A stretch of 26,661 nucleotides of DNA from Campylobacterales bacterium (GTDB taxonomy: Bacteria > Campylobacterota > Campylobacteria > Campylobacterales > QNZT01): the NCBI GenBank assembly GCA_027055005.1, contig JALUNR010000151.1, positions 1 through 26,661 on the forward strand. Reading direction: 5' to 3'. Position 1 is the first letter of the stretch, and every line of letters starts with the position of its first letter. A model generated the notes under the pieces. The model searched no databases, was not told where the DNA came from, and saw nothing but the letters and a program-made list of their open reading frames with translations. Of this stretch, positions 7,709-15,110 are shown one piece after another. The position numbers and the translations under genes are program-made.

Positions 7709-9289
7709 ATGAAAAAAAAGATAGTTGTTTGTGATGCTTTACATAATATGGCATTTAAAATACTTGGTGAACAAGATGATATAGAGTATGTTGATGCAAG
7801 TAGTGAGGATAAAACAAAATTACTAGATATCATAGCTGATGCAGATGTAGCTATAACAAGAAGTTCAACTGATGTTGATGATAAGTTTTTGGGTGCAGTT
7901 AAAAACTTAAAAGCAGTTGTTAGAGCAGGAGTTGGTGTTGATAATGTTGATATAGAAGGATGTAGTAAAAAAGGTATTATTGTTATGAATGTACCAACTG
8001 CCAATACTATTGCAGCAGTTGAAATGACAATGTGTCATCTTTTAAATGCCGCAAGAAAATATGTAAACTCTGCAAATAACCTAAAAATAGATAGAATATG
8101 GAAAAGAGAGCTTTGGTATGGAACAGAGTTAAAGGATAAAAAACTAGGTATTATTGGATTTGGTAATATTGGAAGTAGAGTTGCTAAAAGAGCTAAGGCA
8201 TTTGATATGGAGATTGTTACTTATGATCCATATATAGATCCATCAAAAGCTATAGATATGGGAGTAGAATATACAAAAAACTTTGATGATATACTAGAGT
8301 GTGATTTTATAACTATTCATACTCCAAAAACTAAAGAAACAATAAATATGATTACAACTTCAGAGATAGAAAAAATGAAAGATGGAGTAAGACTCATAAA
8401 TGTCGCTAGAGGTGGACTTTATAATGAAGATGATTTATATGAGGGTATAAAAAGTGGTAAAATTGCTTATTGTGGCATAGATGTTTTTAACAAGGAACCT
8501 GCAAACAATCATAAACTTTTAGAGTTAGATAACTTAACGGCAACTCCACATCTTGGTGCAAATACAGTAGAATCTCAACAAAATATAGCAGTTCAAGCAG
8601 TAGAGAGTGCTATAAATGCAGCAAGAGGTTCAAGTTTTGCAAATGCTTTAAATATGCCAGTAGATACTTCAAAAACTCCTAAAGAGTTCCAATCATATTT
8701 AGATTTGATACAAAAATTAGCATATCTAGCTTCTCAAATAAATAAAGGATTTATAAAATCAATAAAAGTTACTGCTCTTGGAAAAGTTGGAGAGTACCTT
8801 GATTCGTTAGTTACTTTTGCATTGGTTGGTGCTTTAAAAGAAGCTATTGGTGAAAATATAAATTATGTAAATGCAAAGTTTATAGCTGATGAAAAAAATA
8901 TAGAGATAATAACTCAAAAAGATAAATCAAATATCTTTAAAAATAAAATAGAGATAAAATTGATTACTGAAAATGACAGTATAAAACTAGGAGGAACTGT
9001 TTTTGAATCAAATATACAAAAAATAGTTAATATAAATGATATTGCGCTTGACTTTAAGCCAAAAGGAAAGATGATTTTCTTTAAAAATGAAGATAAACCA
9101 GGGGTTATAGCAAAACTATCTCAAGAATTATATGAGGGCGGAGTAAATATAGTTGACTTTAGACTTGGTAGTGATCATAAAGGCAGTGCATTGGCAGTTG
9201 TTTTAGTTGATAATGAACTTCAAAAACAAACTATTGAAAAACTAAATAACATACAAGAGTGTAAGTGGGTTGCTTATGCCTCTTTATAA
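7709..9289 (+). CDS. serA: D-3-phosphoglycerate dehydrogenase, long form with ACT domain
   Basis: First step of serine synthesis: oxidises 3-phosphoglycerate with NAD+. The 526-residue product is the long type. It has a split substrate-binding domain, an NAD-binding Rossmann domain with GFGNIGSRV (about 150-157), an intervening domain (about 315-445) and a C-terminal ACT domain (about 452-526, FKNEDKPGVIAKLSQEL). The catalytic Arg (R234 in NVARGG), Glu (E263 in FNKEPA) and His (H281 in TPHLGAN) are all present. The ACT domain suggests feedback by serine. AAGGGG sits 5 bp before the ATG. The TAA is followed about 40 bp later by a strong inverted repeat with a T-run that probably ends the operon. 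Confidence 0.96.
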   Translation: MKKKIVVCDALHNMAFKILGEQDDIEYVDASSEDKTKLLDIIADADVAITRSSTDVDDKFLGAVKNLKAVVRAGVGVDNVDIEGCSKKGIIVMNVPTANTIAAVEMTMCHLLNAARKYVNSANNLKIDRIWKRELWYGTELKDKKLGIIGFGNIGSRVAKRAKAFDMEIVTYDPYIDPSKAIDMGVEYTKNFDDILECDFITIHTPKTKETINMITTSEIEKMKDGVRLINVARGGLYNEDDLYEGIKSGKIAYCGIDVFNKEPANNHKLLELDNLTATPHLGANTVESQQNIAVQAVESAINAARGSSFANALNMPVDTSKTPKEFQSYLDLIQKLAYLASQINKGFIKSIKVTALGKVGEYLDSLVTFALVGALKEAIGENINYVNAKFIADEKNIEIITQKDKSNIFKNKIEIKLITENDSIKLGGTVFESNIQKIVNINDIALDFKPKGKMIFFKNEDKPGVIAKLSQELYEGGVNIVDFRLGSDHKGSALAVVLVDNELQKQTIEKLNNIQECKWVAYASL

Positions 9290-9329
9290 TAATAACTTCT
9301 AATAAAACAAATAACTTAAATTTAAGAAT

Positions 9330-9370
9330 AAATCCTTATAATGACCAATAGTCATTGTAAGGATTTTTTT
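9330..9370 (+). terminator. Intrinsic terminator-like hairpin after serA
   Basis: The arms AAATCCTTATAATGAC (9330-9345) and GTCATTGTAAGGATTT (9351-9366) pair over 16 positions with one G-U, around a 5-nt loop (CAATA). The right arm runs into seven T residues (9364-9370). The shape is that of a rho-independent terminator, though the stem is AT-rich. It overlaps the promoter and ribosome site of the next gene, so it may serve several roles. Confidence 0.6.
9337..9366 (+). promoter_or_regulatory. tetR promoter with probable TetR-family operator
   Basis: TATAAT (9337-9342) would start a transcript near 9349-9350, giving a leader of about 20 nt with AAGGA (9359-9363) before the ATG at 9371. The palindrome core AATGAC-CAATA-GTCATT lies between the -10 box and the start point, the usual place for an autoregulating TetR-type repressor. 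Assignment of the operator to the neighbouring regulator is inference. Confidence 0.5.
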
Positions 9371-9958
9371 ATGCCAAAAATTGTAAATAGAGAACAAAAA
9401 CGAACTGAAATTACTAATCTTTGTTATGATTTGATAGTTCAAAATGGTTTTTGTAATATTACAGTTTCTCAAGTAGCAAAAAAAGCGAATATGGCTAAAG
9501 GAAGTATATATAAGTACTTTGAATCAAAAGAAGATATACTATTTTCTATCATAAAATCAGTGCAAGAAGATTATGATATGGAAGTTAAAAAGAAGTTAAA
9601 TAGTGCTAGTAGTACTAAAGAAAAAGTTTTAGCTCTTTTTCAACTTTGTATAGAAGAAGATGAAGTAAATAGTAGTAGAAGAAAGATATATAAAGAGTTT
9701 TGTTCTGTTTGTTTATCTAAAAGTATTAAAAGTATGATGGATTTTCAAAATGAAATAAAAAAAAAGTATATAATTTGGTTAAAAGAAATACTAAAAGAGG
9801 GAATAAAATCGTCTGAATTGAAAAGTGATAGTGTTAAATTAGCAGATGGTTTATTTGCAATGGCAGAGGGAGTTTTATTGCTTTCTAGTTATGAACCATC
9901 TATTTTGACAAATCATATTGATATATTGTTTAAAATGATAAAAGAGGAGAGATTATGA
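9371..9958 (+). CDS. TetR/AcrR-family transcriptional regulator
   Basis: Probable repressor of the efflux genes that follow it. The 195-residue product has an N-terminal TetR helix-turn-helix (about 8-55): ITVSQVAKKANMAKGSIYKYF followed by SKEDIL is the classic second half of the domain. The C-terminal ligand domain (about 60-195) is not recognisable to subfamily, so the ligand is unknown. I chose ATG 9371 (MPKIVNREQKR), which has AAGGA 7 bp upstream; an in-frame ATG at 9341 lies inside the palindrome, upstream of that ribosome site, and would add ten unlikely residues. The stop overlaps the tolC-like start by 4 bp (ATGA), so the regulator is made with the pump and probably controls its own operon through the palindrome upstream. 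Confidence 0.92.
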   Translation: MPKIVNREQKRTEITNLCYDLIVQNGFCNITVSQVAKKANMAKGSIYKYFESKEDILFSIIKSVQEDYDMEVKKKLNSASSTKEKVLALFQLCIEEDEVNSSRRKIYKEFCSVCLSKSIKSMMDFQNEIKKKYIIWLKEILKEGIKSSELKSDSVKLADGLFAMAEGVLLLSSYEPSILTNHIDILFKMIKEERL

Positions 9959-11361
9959 AAAGGATAATTGTTTTAAGTGCATTGCCAATTATATTGATGG
10001 CTAGAACTATAAGTTTTAACGAAGCTTTAAATTTGGCTGAAAATAACAATAAAGAGTTGTTGGCTAAACAAAGAGATATAGAGTTAGCTAAAGAACGTAT
10101 AAAAGAGCCCGATGCATATAAAAAAGGAAAGCTAGTATTTAACGAAAACATAAGTAGAACAAATCATGCTGGATATGTTTTTGGTATGAAGTTAGCTTCA
10201 AGAGAGGCAAATTTTGGGGATTTTGGATTTAGTGATTTTTTAAATCCTTTAGGTACCGCTATATATGGAGCATCACAAGGGAATCCACCATCTGATATGA
10301 GTGGAATTTTAAATAAAGAACCAAATGATTTAAATTATCCCGATGCAAGAAATAATTTTGAGAGTAAATTTGTTTTTGAAATACCTATTTTTACTGGATA
10401 TAAATTAGAAAATGCAAAAACAATGGCTCTTCTTCAACTAAAGGCTAAACAAGCAAAACTCTCTCATGATAGAAAAGCTTTAGGGTTAGAGGTTATAAAA
10501 GCATACAATGGAGCAGTTACAGCAAAAAAATTTATAGCTTTGACAAAAGAAGCTGCAAAGATAGCAAAAAGATTTCAAAATACTGCATTGGATATGTACA
10601 ATAAAGGGATAAGCCGAATGGTTGATGTAAATCAGGCAGGTATGGCAGCATATAGTATTAAAACAAAAACTAAGGAAGCAAAAACTCAGTTTAGACTGGC
10701 TATTGCATATCTAAAATTTTTGACTGATGATAAAAGTATAACAGATGTAAAAGGTTTTATAAATCCAAAGATTCCATCAAAAAATCTTAAAACTTTACAA
10801 GAAAATGCAATGGTAAATAGAGATGATTTAAAATGGATGAAGAAAAATGTAGAGACTATGAAAACAAAAATAGCATATGATAGTGCTGATGAGTATCCTA
10901 GTATAGGGGCTCATGTTGAATATGGTATGAATGATAATAAATTTACAGTTAATACTAAAAAAGATTATTATTTAGTAGCATTTGGTTTGAAAAAAACTCT
11001 TTATAATGCAGGTCTAACGAAAATAGCTAAACAAAAAGCAAAGATAGAGCATTTGAAAGCACTTCAGTATGAAGAGTATATGAGAGATGGTATAAAACTT
11101 CAAGTTGAGAAAAATTATCTTGAATATAAAACTCAGTTAAAAACTTTAGTTGAAAAGAAAAAAACTGTAAAAATGGCTAAAAGTATTTTAGATGAAACTG
11201 AGGATATATTTAAAAATAATCTTCAATATAGAACAAATATGATGTATTTACTACTTAGTTTAGGAAAGTATATAGAAGCTAGGGCAGATGTTATAACAAG
11301 CAATTACAAAAAGTCTATTTCGGCAGCTAGTTTAAAACTATCTATTGGTAATTCACTATAA
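9955..11361 (+). CDS. TolC-family outer membrane efflux protein
   Basis: Outer-membrane channel of a tripartite pump. The 468-residue product has an N-terminal signal peptide (about 1-16, MKRIIVLSALPIILMA) with no lipobox cysteine, then two TolC-type repeats rich in long amphipathic coiled-coil helices. Typical segments are ISFNEALNLAENNNKELLAKQRDI near the mature N-terminus (shown here in part as the family's first helix), KFVFEIPIFTGYKLENA around 140-160, VDVNQAGMAAY, and YLVAFGLKKTLYNAGLTKIA in the second repeat. The 4-bp overlap with the regulator and 9-bp gap to the RND gene show one operon. The usual order in such operons is tetR-tolC-adaptor-RND; here the adaptor is missing between this gene and the pump. 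Confidence 0.9.
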   Translation: MKRIIVLSALPIILMARTISFNEALNLAENNNKELLAKQRDIELAKERIKEPDAYKKGKLVFNENISRTNHAGYVFGMKLASREANFGDFGFSDFLNPLGTAIYGASQGNPPSDMSGILNKEPNDLNYPDARNNFESKFVFEIPIFTGYKLENAKTMALLQLKAKQAKLSHDRKALGLEVIKAYNGAVTAKKFIALTKEAAKIAKRFQNTALDMYNKGISRMVDVNQAGMAAYSIKTKTKEAKTQFRLAIAYLKFLTDDKSITDVKGFINPKIPSKNLKTLQENAMVNRDDLKWMKKNVETMKTKIAYDSADEYPSIGAHVEYGMNDNKFTVNTKKDYYLVAFGLKKTLYNAGLTKIAKQKAKIEHLKALQYEEYMRDGIKLQVEKNYLEYKTQLKTLVEKKKTVKMAKSILDETEDIFKNNLQYRTNMMYLLLSLGKYIEARADVITSNYKKSISAASLKLSIGNSL

Positions 11362-11370
11362 GGAAAAATA

Positions 11371-12936
11371 ATGAGTCATGAGAAAGAACAATTCAATATA
11401 GCAGGAAAGTTAGCAAAGGGTTTTATTGAGCATCCTTTAACTTTTATACTTTCAATATTTATTTTAGTTTTAGGGTATTTAACACTAAGTTATATGCCAA
11501 GAGAAGAAAATCCACAGATAAAAGTAGCAGGTGGAGCTATTATAGTTCCAATGCCTGGAGCAAAAGCGGATCAAATTCAAAAGGTTATCATTGAACCATT
11601 GGAAAAAAAGGTTAGAGAGATAAAAGGTGTTGAAAATATCTTTTCAGTAGCAAAAGATTCTGTTGGAATTATTCAAGTACAGTTTTATGTAGGAGAGGAT
11701 AAAGAAACTTCAGATATTAAGTTATATGATCAGATTATGAAAAATATGGATAGTATGCCAAAAGATGCAATGCAACCAATCATAAAAACTATGGATATAG
11801 ATGTTGATGTTCCAGTTGTAAGTTTAGCTTTTTATGCTAAAGATAAAAACTTAACTCAGGTAGAACTTTTTAAAAAGTTAAATAAACTCTCTCATCAAGT
11901 AAATGATATAAAAAATGTTGCAGAAGTTAAGTTGAAAGGAGAAAGAATAGAACAAGTTAATGTTTTAATTTCTCAAAAAAAACTTCATAAGTATAAAATA
12001 ACTCTTGGACAAGTTGCAAAAGCTCTTAGTAATATTACTTTTTCACTTCCTGATATAAAAGCTGATATGGAAGATGGAAAATATATAGTTACTGGATTTA
12101 AAAGTAGTGTTAGAAATGCTAAAGATGCTGGAAATATTATTATTGATTCTTATAATGGAAAGCCAGTTTATCTAAAAGATTTAGGAAAAGTATATCAAGG
12201 AGCTGATATACAAAGTAAAAAGATAGCACTTTTAAGCACTAAATTAAATAGTATGAAAAATAAAATTATTCCTCAAGTTACAATGACTATATCGAAACTA
12301 AAAGGTGCAAATACTGTAACTATAAGTAAAAGATTGGTTAATTTTTTAAATAGTAAAAAAGAGGAACTTAAAAAAGATGGTATTGGATATGTGTTAACTA
12401 GAAATGATGGTTATACTGCAAATCATGCCGTAAATGAGTTAGTTTTTCACTTAGAAATATCCATAGTTATAATTGCTATCTTATTAATATTTTCCTTAGG
12501 TTTTAGGGAGGCAGTTATAGTTTCTCTTACTGTTCCTATGATTTTAGCTCTTACACTTTTTACAGGATGGATGTTGGGTGAGACAATAAATCGTATAACA
12601 CTATTTGCACTTTTACTTAGTCTTGGACTTTTGGTTGATGCCGCGATTATTGTTATTGAAAATATTCATAGACATATGCATGATCCAAAACTAAATAAAC
12701 ACTCACTAAAAAGGATAGCAATAACCGCTACAAATGAGATAGGAAACCCTACAAATGTAGCAACTATTGCTATTATTATGACTTTTATTCCTATGTTTTT
12801 TGTAGGTGGTATGATGGGACAGTTTATGCATCCACTTCCAGTTTTTGTTCCAATTGCACTTGTGTTTTCTTTGCTTATAGCATATCTGTTTACACCATAC
12901 TTTGTTACAAAACTATTAAAGAAAAAGGATCATTAA
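11371..12936 (+). CDS. RND efflux permease, N-terminal half (TM1-TM6)
   Basis: Inner-membrane proton-driven exporter of the AcrB type, present only as its first half (521 residues; whole pumps are about 1,030). It contains TM1 (about 22-42), the first periplasmic porter/docking region (about 45-360, with MPREENPQIKV and MPGAKADQIQKVIIEPLEKK) and TM2-TM6 (about 361-512). TM4 carries LLVDAAIIVIEN, with D423 matching the first relay aspartate of AcrB and Ala424 in place of the second. The protein ends just after TM6 at KKKDH. One in-frame TAA separates it from the next ORF, which supplies TM7-TM12. It follows the TolC-like gene by 9 bp, with AAGGA before the ATG. Substrate unknown. Confidence 0.9.
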   Translation: MSHEKEQFNIAGKLAKGFIEHPLTFILSIFILVLGYLTLSYMPREENPQIKVAGGAIIVPMPGAKADQIQKVIIEPLEKKVREIKGVENIFSVAKDSVGIIQVQFYVGEDKETSDIKLYDQIMKNMDSMPKDAMQPIIKTMDIDVDVPVVSLAFYAKDKNLTQVELFKKLNKLSHQVNDIKNVAEVKLKGERIEQVNVLISQKKLHKYKITLGQVAKALSNITFSLPDIKADMEDGKYIVTGFKSSVRNAKDAGNIIIDSYNGKPVYLKDLGKVYQGADIQSKKIALLSTKLNSMKNKIIPQVTMTISKLKGANTVTISKRLVNFLNSKKEELKKDGIGYVLTRNDGYTANHAVNELVFHLEISIVIIAILLIFSLGFREAVIVSLTVPMILALTLFTGWMLGETINRITLFALLLSLGLLVDAAIIVIENIHRHMHDPKLNKHSLKRIAITATNEIGNPTNVATIAIIMTFIPMFFVGGMMGQFMHPLPVFVPIALVFSLLIAYLFTPYFVTKLLKKKDH

Positions 12937-14604
12937 ATGTTAGAAAATATAATACATGGAATTTTAGAGAGAAGATATTTAAAGTATTTAATATACCTTA
13001 TAACTTTAGTATTGTTTGCAGGAAGTGTATATATGTTTCCAACAAGGATGGTTGATGCAAAAATGCTACCAGGGAAAGATAGTAACTCTTTTTCAATGTA
13101 TATAGATTTACCAAAAGGGTCATCTTATTCTCAAACTAGAGAAGTTACTGATTGTATAGTTCCACTTTTACAAAAAGAAGAGGAAGTGTTAAGTAGCTCT
13201 ATCTTTTTTGGTGAGGGTATGCCACTTGATTTTGCTGGTATGGTTAAGGGCGATGCTCTAAGAAATGGACAAAATCAAGCTGATATTATGGTAAATATTG
13301 AAAAAGAGGAAGAGAGAAAAGAAAAAAGTTATGATTTAGTTCAAAGACTTAGACCAGAGATACAAAATAAATGTTCTATAAATGGAGCAAATATTAAGTT
13401 TGTAGAGCTTCCAGCTGGACCTCCTACTTTAGCTGATGTAGTTGCTGAGATTTATGGAGGTAAAGATTTTTATAGTAGAAGAGCCTTTGCAAAAAAAATA
13501 GCAGAAATTTTTAAGCATCAAAAAACTTTGGTTGATGTTGATGTATTGGCAGATGAAGATAATGATAGATATACTATGATTTTAAATACAAACAAAGCAC
13601 TAGAGAGTGGGATAGGACTTGAGCAGATAAAAAAAGTTTTATATGTTGCTGGAGAAGGTATGTCTCTTGGAGTTATAAATGATCCAAAAGCTGAAAATCA
13701 AATTCCTATTTTTGTTAGGCTTGGAGAGGGAAGACTTTTAAAGAGAGGAACTAAAAAAGAAATAGAACAAAAATTATCAACTATAAAACTTATGAATCCA
13801 AATGGATTAATGATACCAGCGTCAAAATTTATAAAAGTTATAAAAAGTAAGCAAGTTCCAACTCTTACTTCAAAAAATCTTAGAAAGATGATAAATGTTA
13901 TAGCAACAACTGATCAAGATAGTCAAATCTATCCACTTTTGGATGCTAGAAGTGAAATGATGAAATTTATGAAAAAAGAGTATGAAATAACACCTACAAA
14001 GTTTTTAAATCTTAGATTTAAAGATAAAAAGACAGGGGAAGTGTTTGATTTAGTTTGGGATGGAGAGCTAAAAGTTACTATTGATACTTTTATAGATTTA
14101 GGAGTTGCTTTTATAGGAGCTTTGGTACTTATATATCTTTTAATGGTTATTTATTATCAAAGATTTGCACTTGCTGGAGCTATTGTTATGGCAAGTTTTC
14201 TATCTTTTATAGGTGTTATGATAGGACATTATGTTATGGATCAGTTTACTCCTTTCAAGTTTTATCTAACTGCAACTTCTTTGATAGGATTTATTGCTCT
14301 TATAGGTATAAACTCAAGAAATTCTCTTTTGATAGTTGATTTTGCCAGACAATTAATGTTTGAGTATGATTTATCACCAAATAGAGCGATAGCCAAAGCA
14401 ACTGCAACTAGGGCAAAGCCTATACTTTTAACAGTATTAGCGATAGTTTTTGCAAGTTCACTACTAGCAACTGATGCAGTATTTGGTGGACTTGGAGTTG
14501 CACTTATAGGTGGTACTTTGTTTGCTTATTTAGTATCATTATTTTTTGTACCACTCTCTATTCAAAATTCTATTAAGAAGATAAAAGAGGAAGCAAAACA
14601 ATAA
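12937..14604 (+). CDS. RND efflux permease, C-terminal half (TM7-TM12)
   Basis: This 555-residue product is the second half of the same kind of pump. It has a short cytoplasmic lead, TM7 (about 16-34), the second periplasmic porter region (about 36-380, including PAGPPTLADVVAEIYG) and TM8-TM12 (about 384-545). TM10 reads GINSRNSLLIVDFARQ, with Arg461 where AcrB has its relay Lys. TM11 reads ATRAKPILLTVLA, with Lys494 where AcrB has Arg971. The ATG directly abuts the TAA of the N-half in the same frame. AAGGA (12925-12929) lies 7 bp before it, a good ribosome site of its own. Together the halves total 1,076 residues, a normal RND length. A recent nonsense mutation in a single gene is the main alternative to true fission. 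Confidence 0.88.
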   Translation: MLENIIHGILERRYLKYLIYLITLVLFAGSVYMFPTRMVDAKMLPGKDSNSFSMYIDLPKGSSYSQTREVTDCIVPLLQKEEEVLSSSIFFGEGMPLDFAGMVKGDALRNGQNQADIMVNIEKEEERKEKSYDLVQRLRPEIQNKCSINGANIKFVELPAGPPTLADVVAEIYGGKDFYSRRAFAKKIAEIFKHQKTLVDVDVLADEDNDRYTMILNTNKALESGIGLEQIKKVLYVAGEGMSLGVINDPKAENQIPIFVRLGEGRLLKRGTKKEIEQKLSTIKLMNPNGLMIPASKFIKVIKSKQVPTLTSKNLRKMINVIATTDQDSQIYPLLDARSEMMKFMKKEYEITPTKFLNLRFKDKKTGEVFDLVWDGELKVTIDTFIDLGVAFIGALVLIYLLMVIYYQRFALAGAIVMASFLSFIGVMIGHYVMDQFTPFKFYLTATSLIGFIALIGINSRNSLLIVDFARQLMFEYDLSPNRAIAKATATRAKPILLTVLAIVFASSLLATDAVFGGLGVALIGGTLFAYLVSLFFVPLSIQNSIKKIKEEAKQ

Positions 14605-14636
14605 AAGTGAAATCCCTTTTTGGGATTTTACTTTTT
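14603..14636. terminator. Bidirectional terminator between convergent RND and Ehr-like operons
   Basis: The arms AAAAGTGAAATCCC (14603-14616) and GGGATTTTACTTTT (14622-14635) pair around a five-T loop with one G-U. The right arm ends in a T-run for plus-strand transcripts, and the A-run of the left arm gives a U-run for minus-strand ones. It overlaps the stop codons of both convergent operons. Confidence 0.75.
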
Positions 14637-15110
14637 ATTTACAAATTCTAAAAGTCCATCTATTATATCTCTTGGGCTTGGTGGGCATCCTTTTATATAG
14701 TGATCTACTTTTATATCATTGCCTTTTATGGCATAAGTTTTTTCAAAAACTCCTAAGTTTTTCACACAATCTCCCACTGCTATGACCCATTTTGGTGATG
14801 GGATTTGCTGATAACAGTCAACTGAGTGATGATACATATTTACTGTCATAACACCTGAAAGTAGCATTGCATCGGCATGTCTTGGACTTGCTACAAAGTG
14901 AATACCTAATTCTTCTAAGTTATAGTATGGATTTGATAGAGCATTGCACTCTGCTTCACAAGCATTGCAACTTCCACTATCAACCATTCTTATGGCAAAA
15001 CTTCCAGCAAATTTTTTTTTGATATTTTCTCTAAGTTTTTGCCTTTTTTTTTCTAACTCTTTATCTACCTTTATAGGTTCTTCAAATCTTTTTTTTAAAT
15101 ATTTTATCAT
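14628..15110 (-). CDS. Small (NuoB/HyfI-like) [4Fe-4S] subunit of an Ehr-type complex
   Basis: Electron-carrying small subunit of a membrane complex related to group 4 hydrogenases and complex I. The 160-residue product has a charged N-terminal helix (about 1-35) and then the NuoB/HycG fold. The proximal (N2-like) cluster cysteines are visible: C48 and C51 in SGSCNACEAEC, C115 in VGDCVKN and C142 in KGCPPSP. VASPRHADAMLLSGVMTVNM is a strong family signature. The electron path in this subunit therefore looks intact, in contrast to the lost Ni-Fe site in the partner subunit. The ATG overlaps the stop of the large-subunit gene. It is the last gene of the operon, and its stop lies inside the shared terminator. 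A ferredoxin-like HyfH/NuoI gene, usual between these two, is absent. Confidence 0.9.
   Translation of the reverse strand: MIKYLKKRFEEPIKVDKELEKKRQKLRENIKKKFAGSFAIRMVDSGSCNACEAECNALSNPYYNLEELGIHFVASPRHADAMLLSGVMTVNMYHHSVDCYQQIPSPKWVIAVGDCVKNLGVFEKTYAIKGNDIKVDHYIKGCPPSPRDIIDGLLEFVNKK

Noticed and set aside
7543..8004. Minus-strand open frame of 153 codons across the small membrane gene and serA
   Set aside because: It is antisense to SerA's conserved N-terminal domain and matches no family; a shadow frame.
9341..9370. Longer start of the TetR-type regulator at ATG 9341
   Set aside because: The extra ten codons consist of the palindrome and T-run and lie before the good AAGGA site that serves ATG 9371.
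12937..14604. Second RND half as a pseudogene remnant
   Set aside because: It is full length, has its own ribosome site, keeps all six helices and the porter domain, and shows no frameshift.
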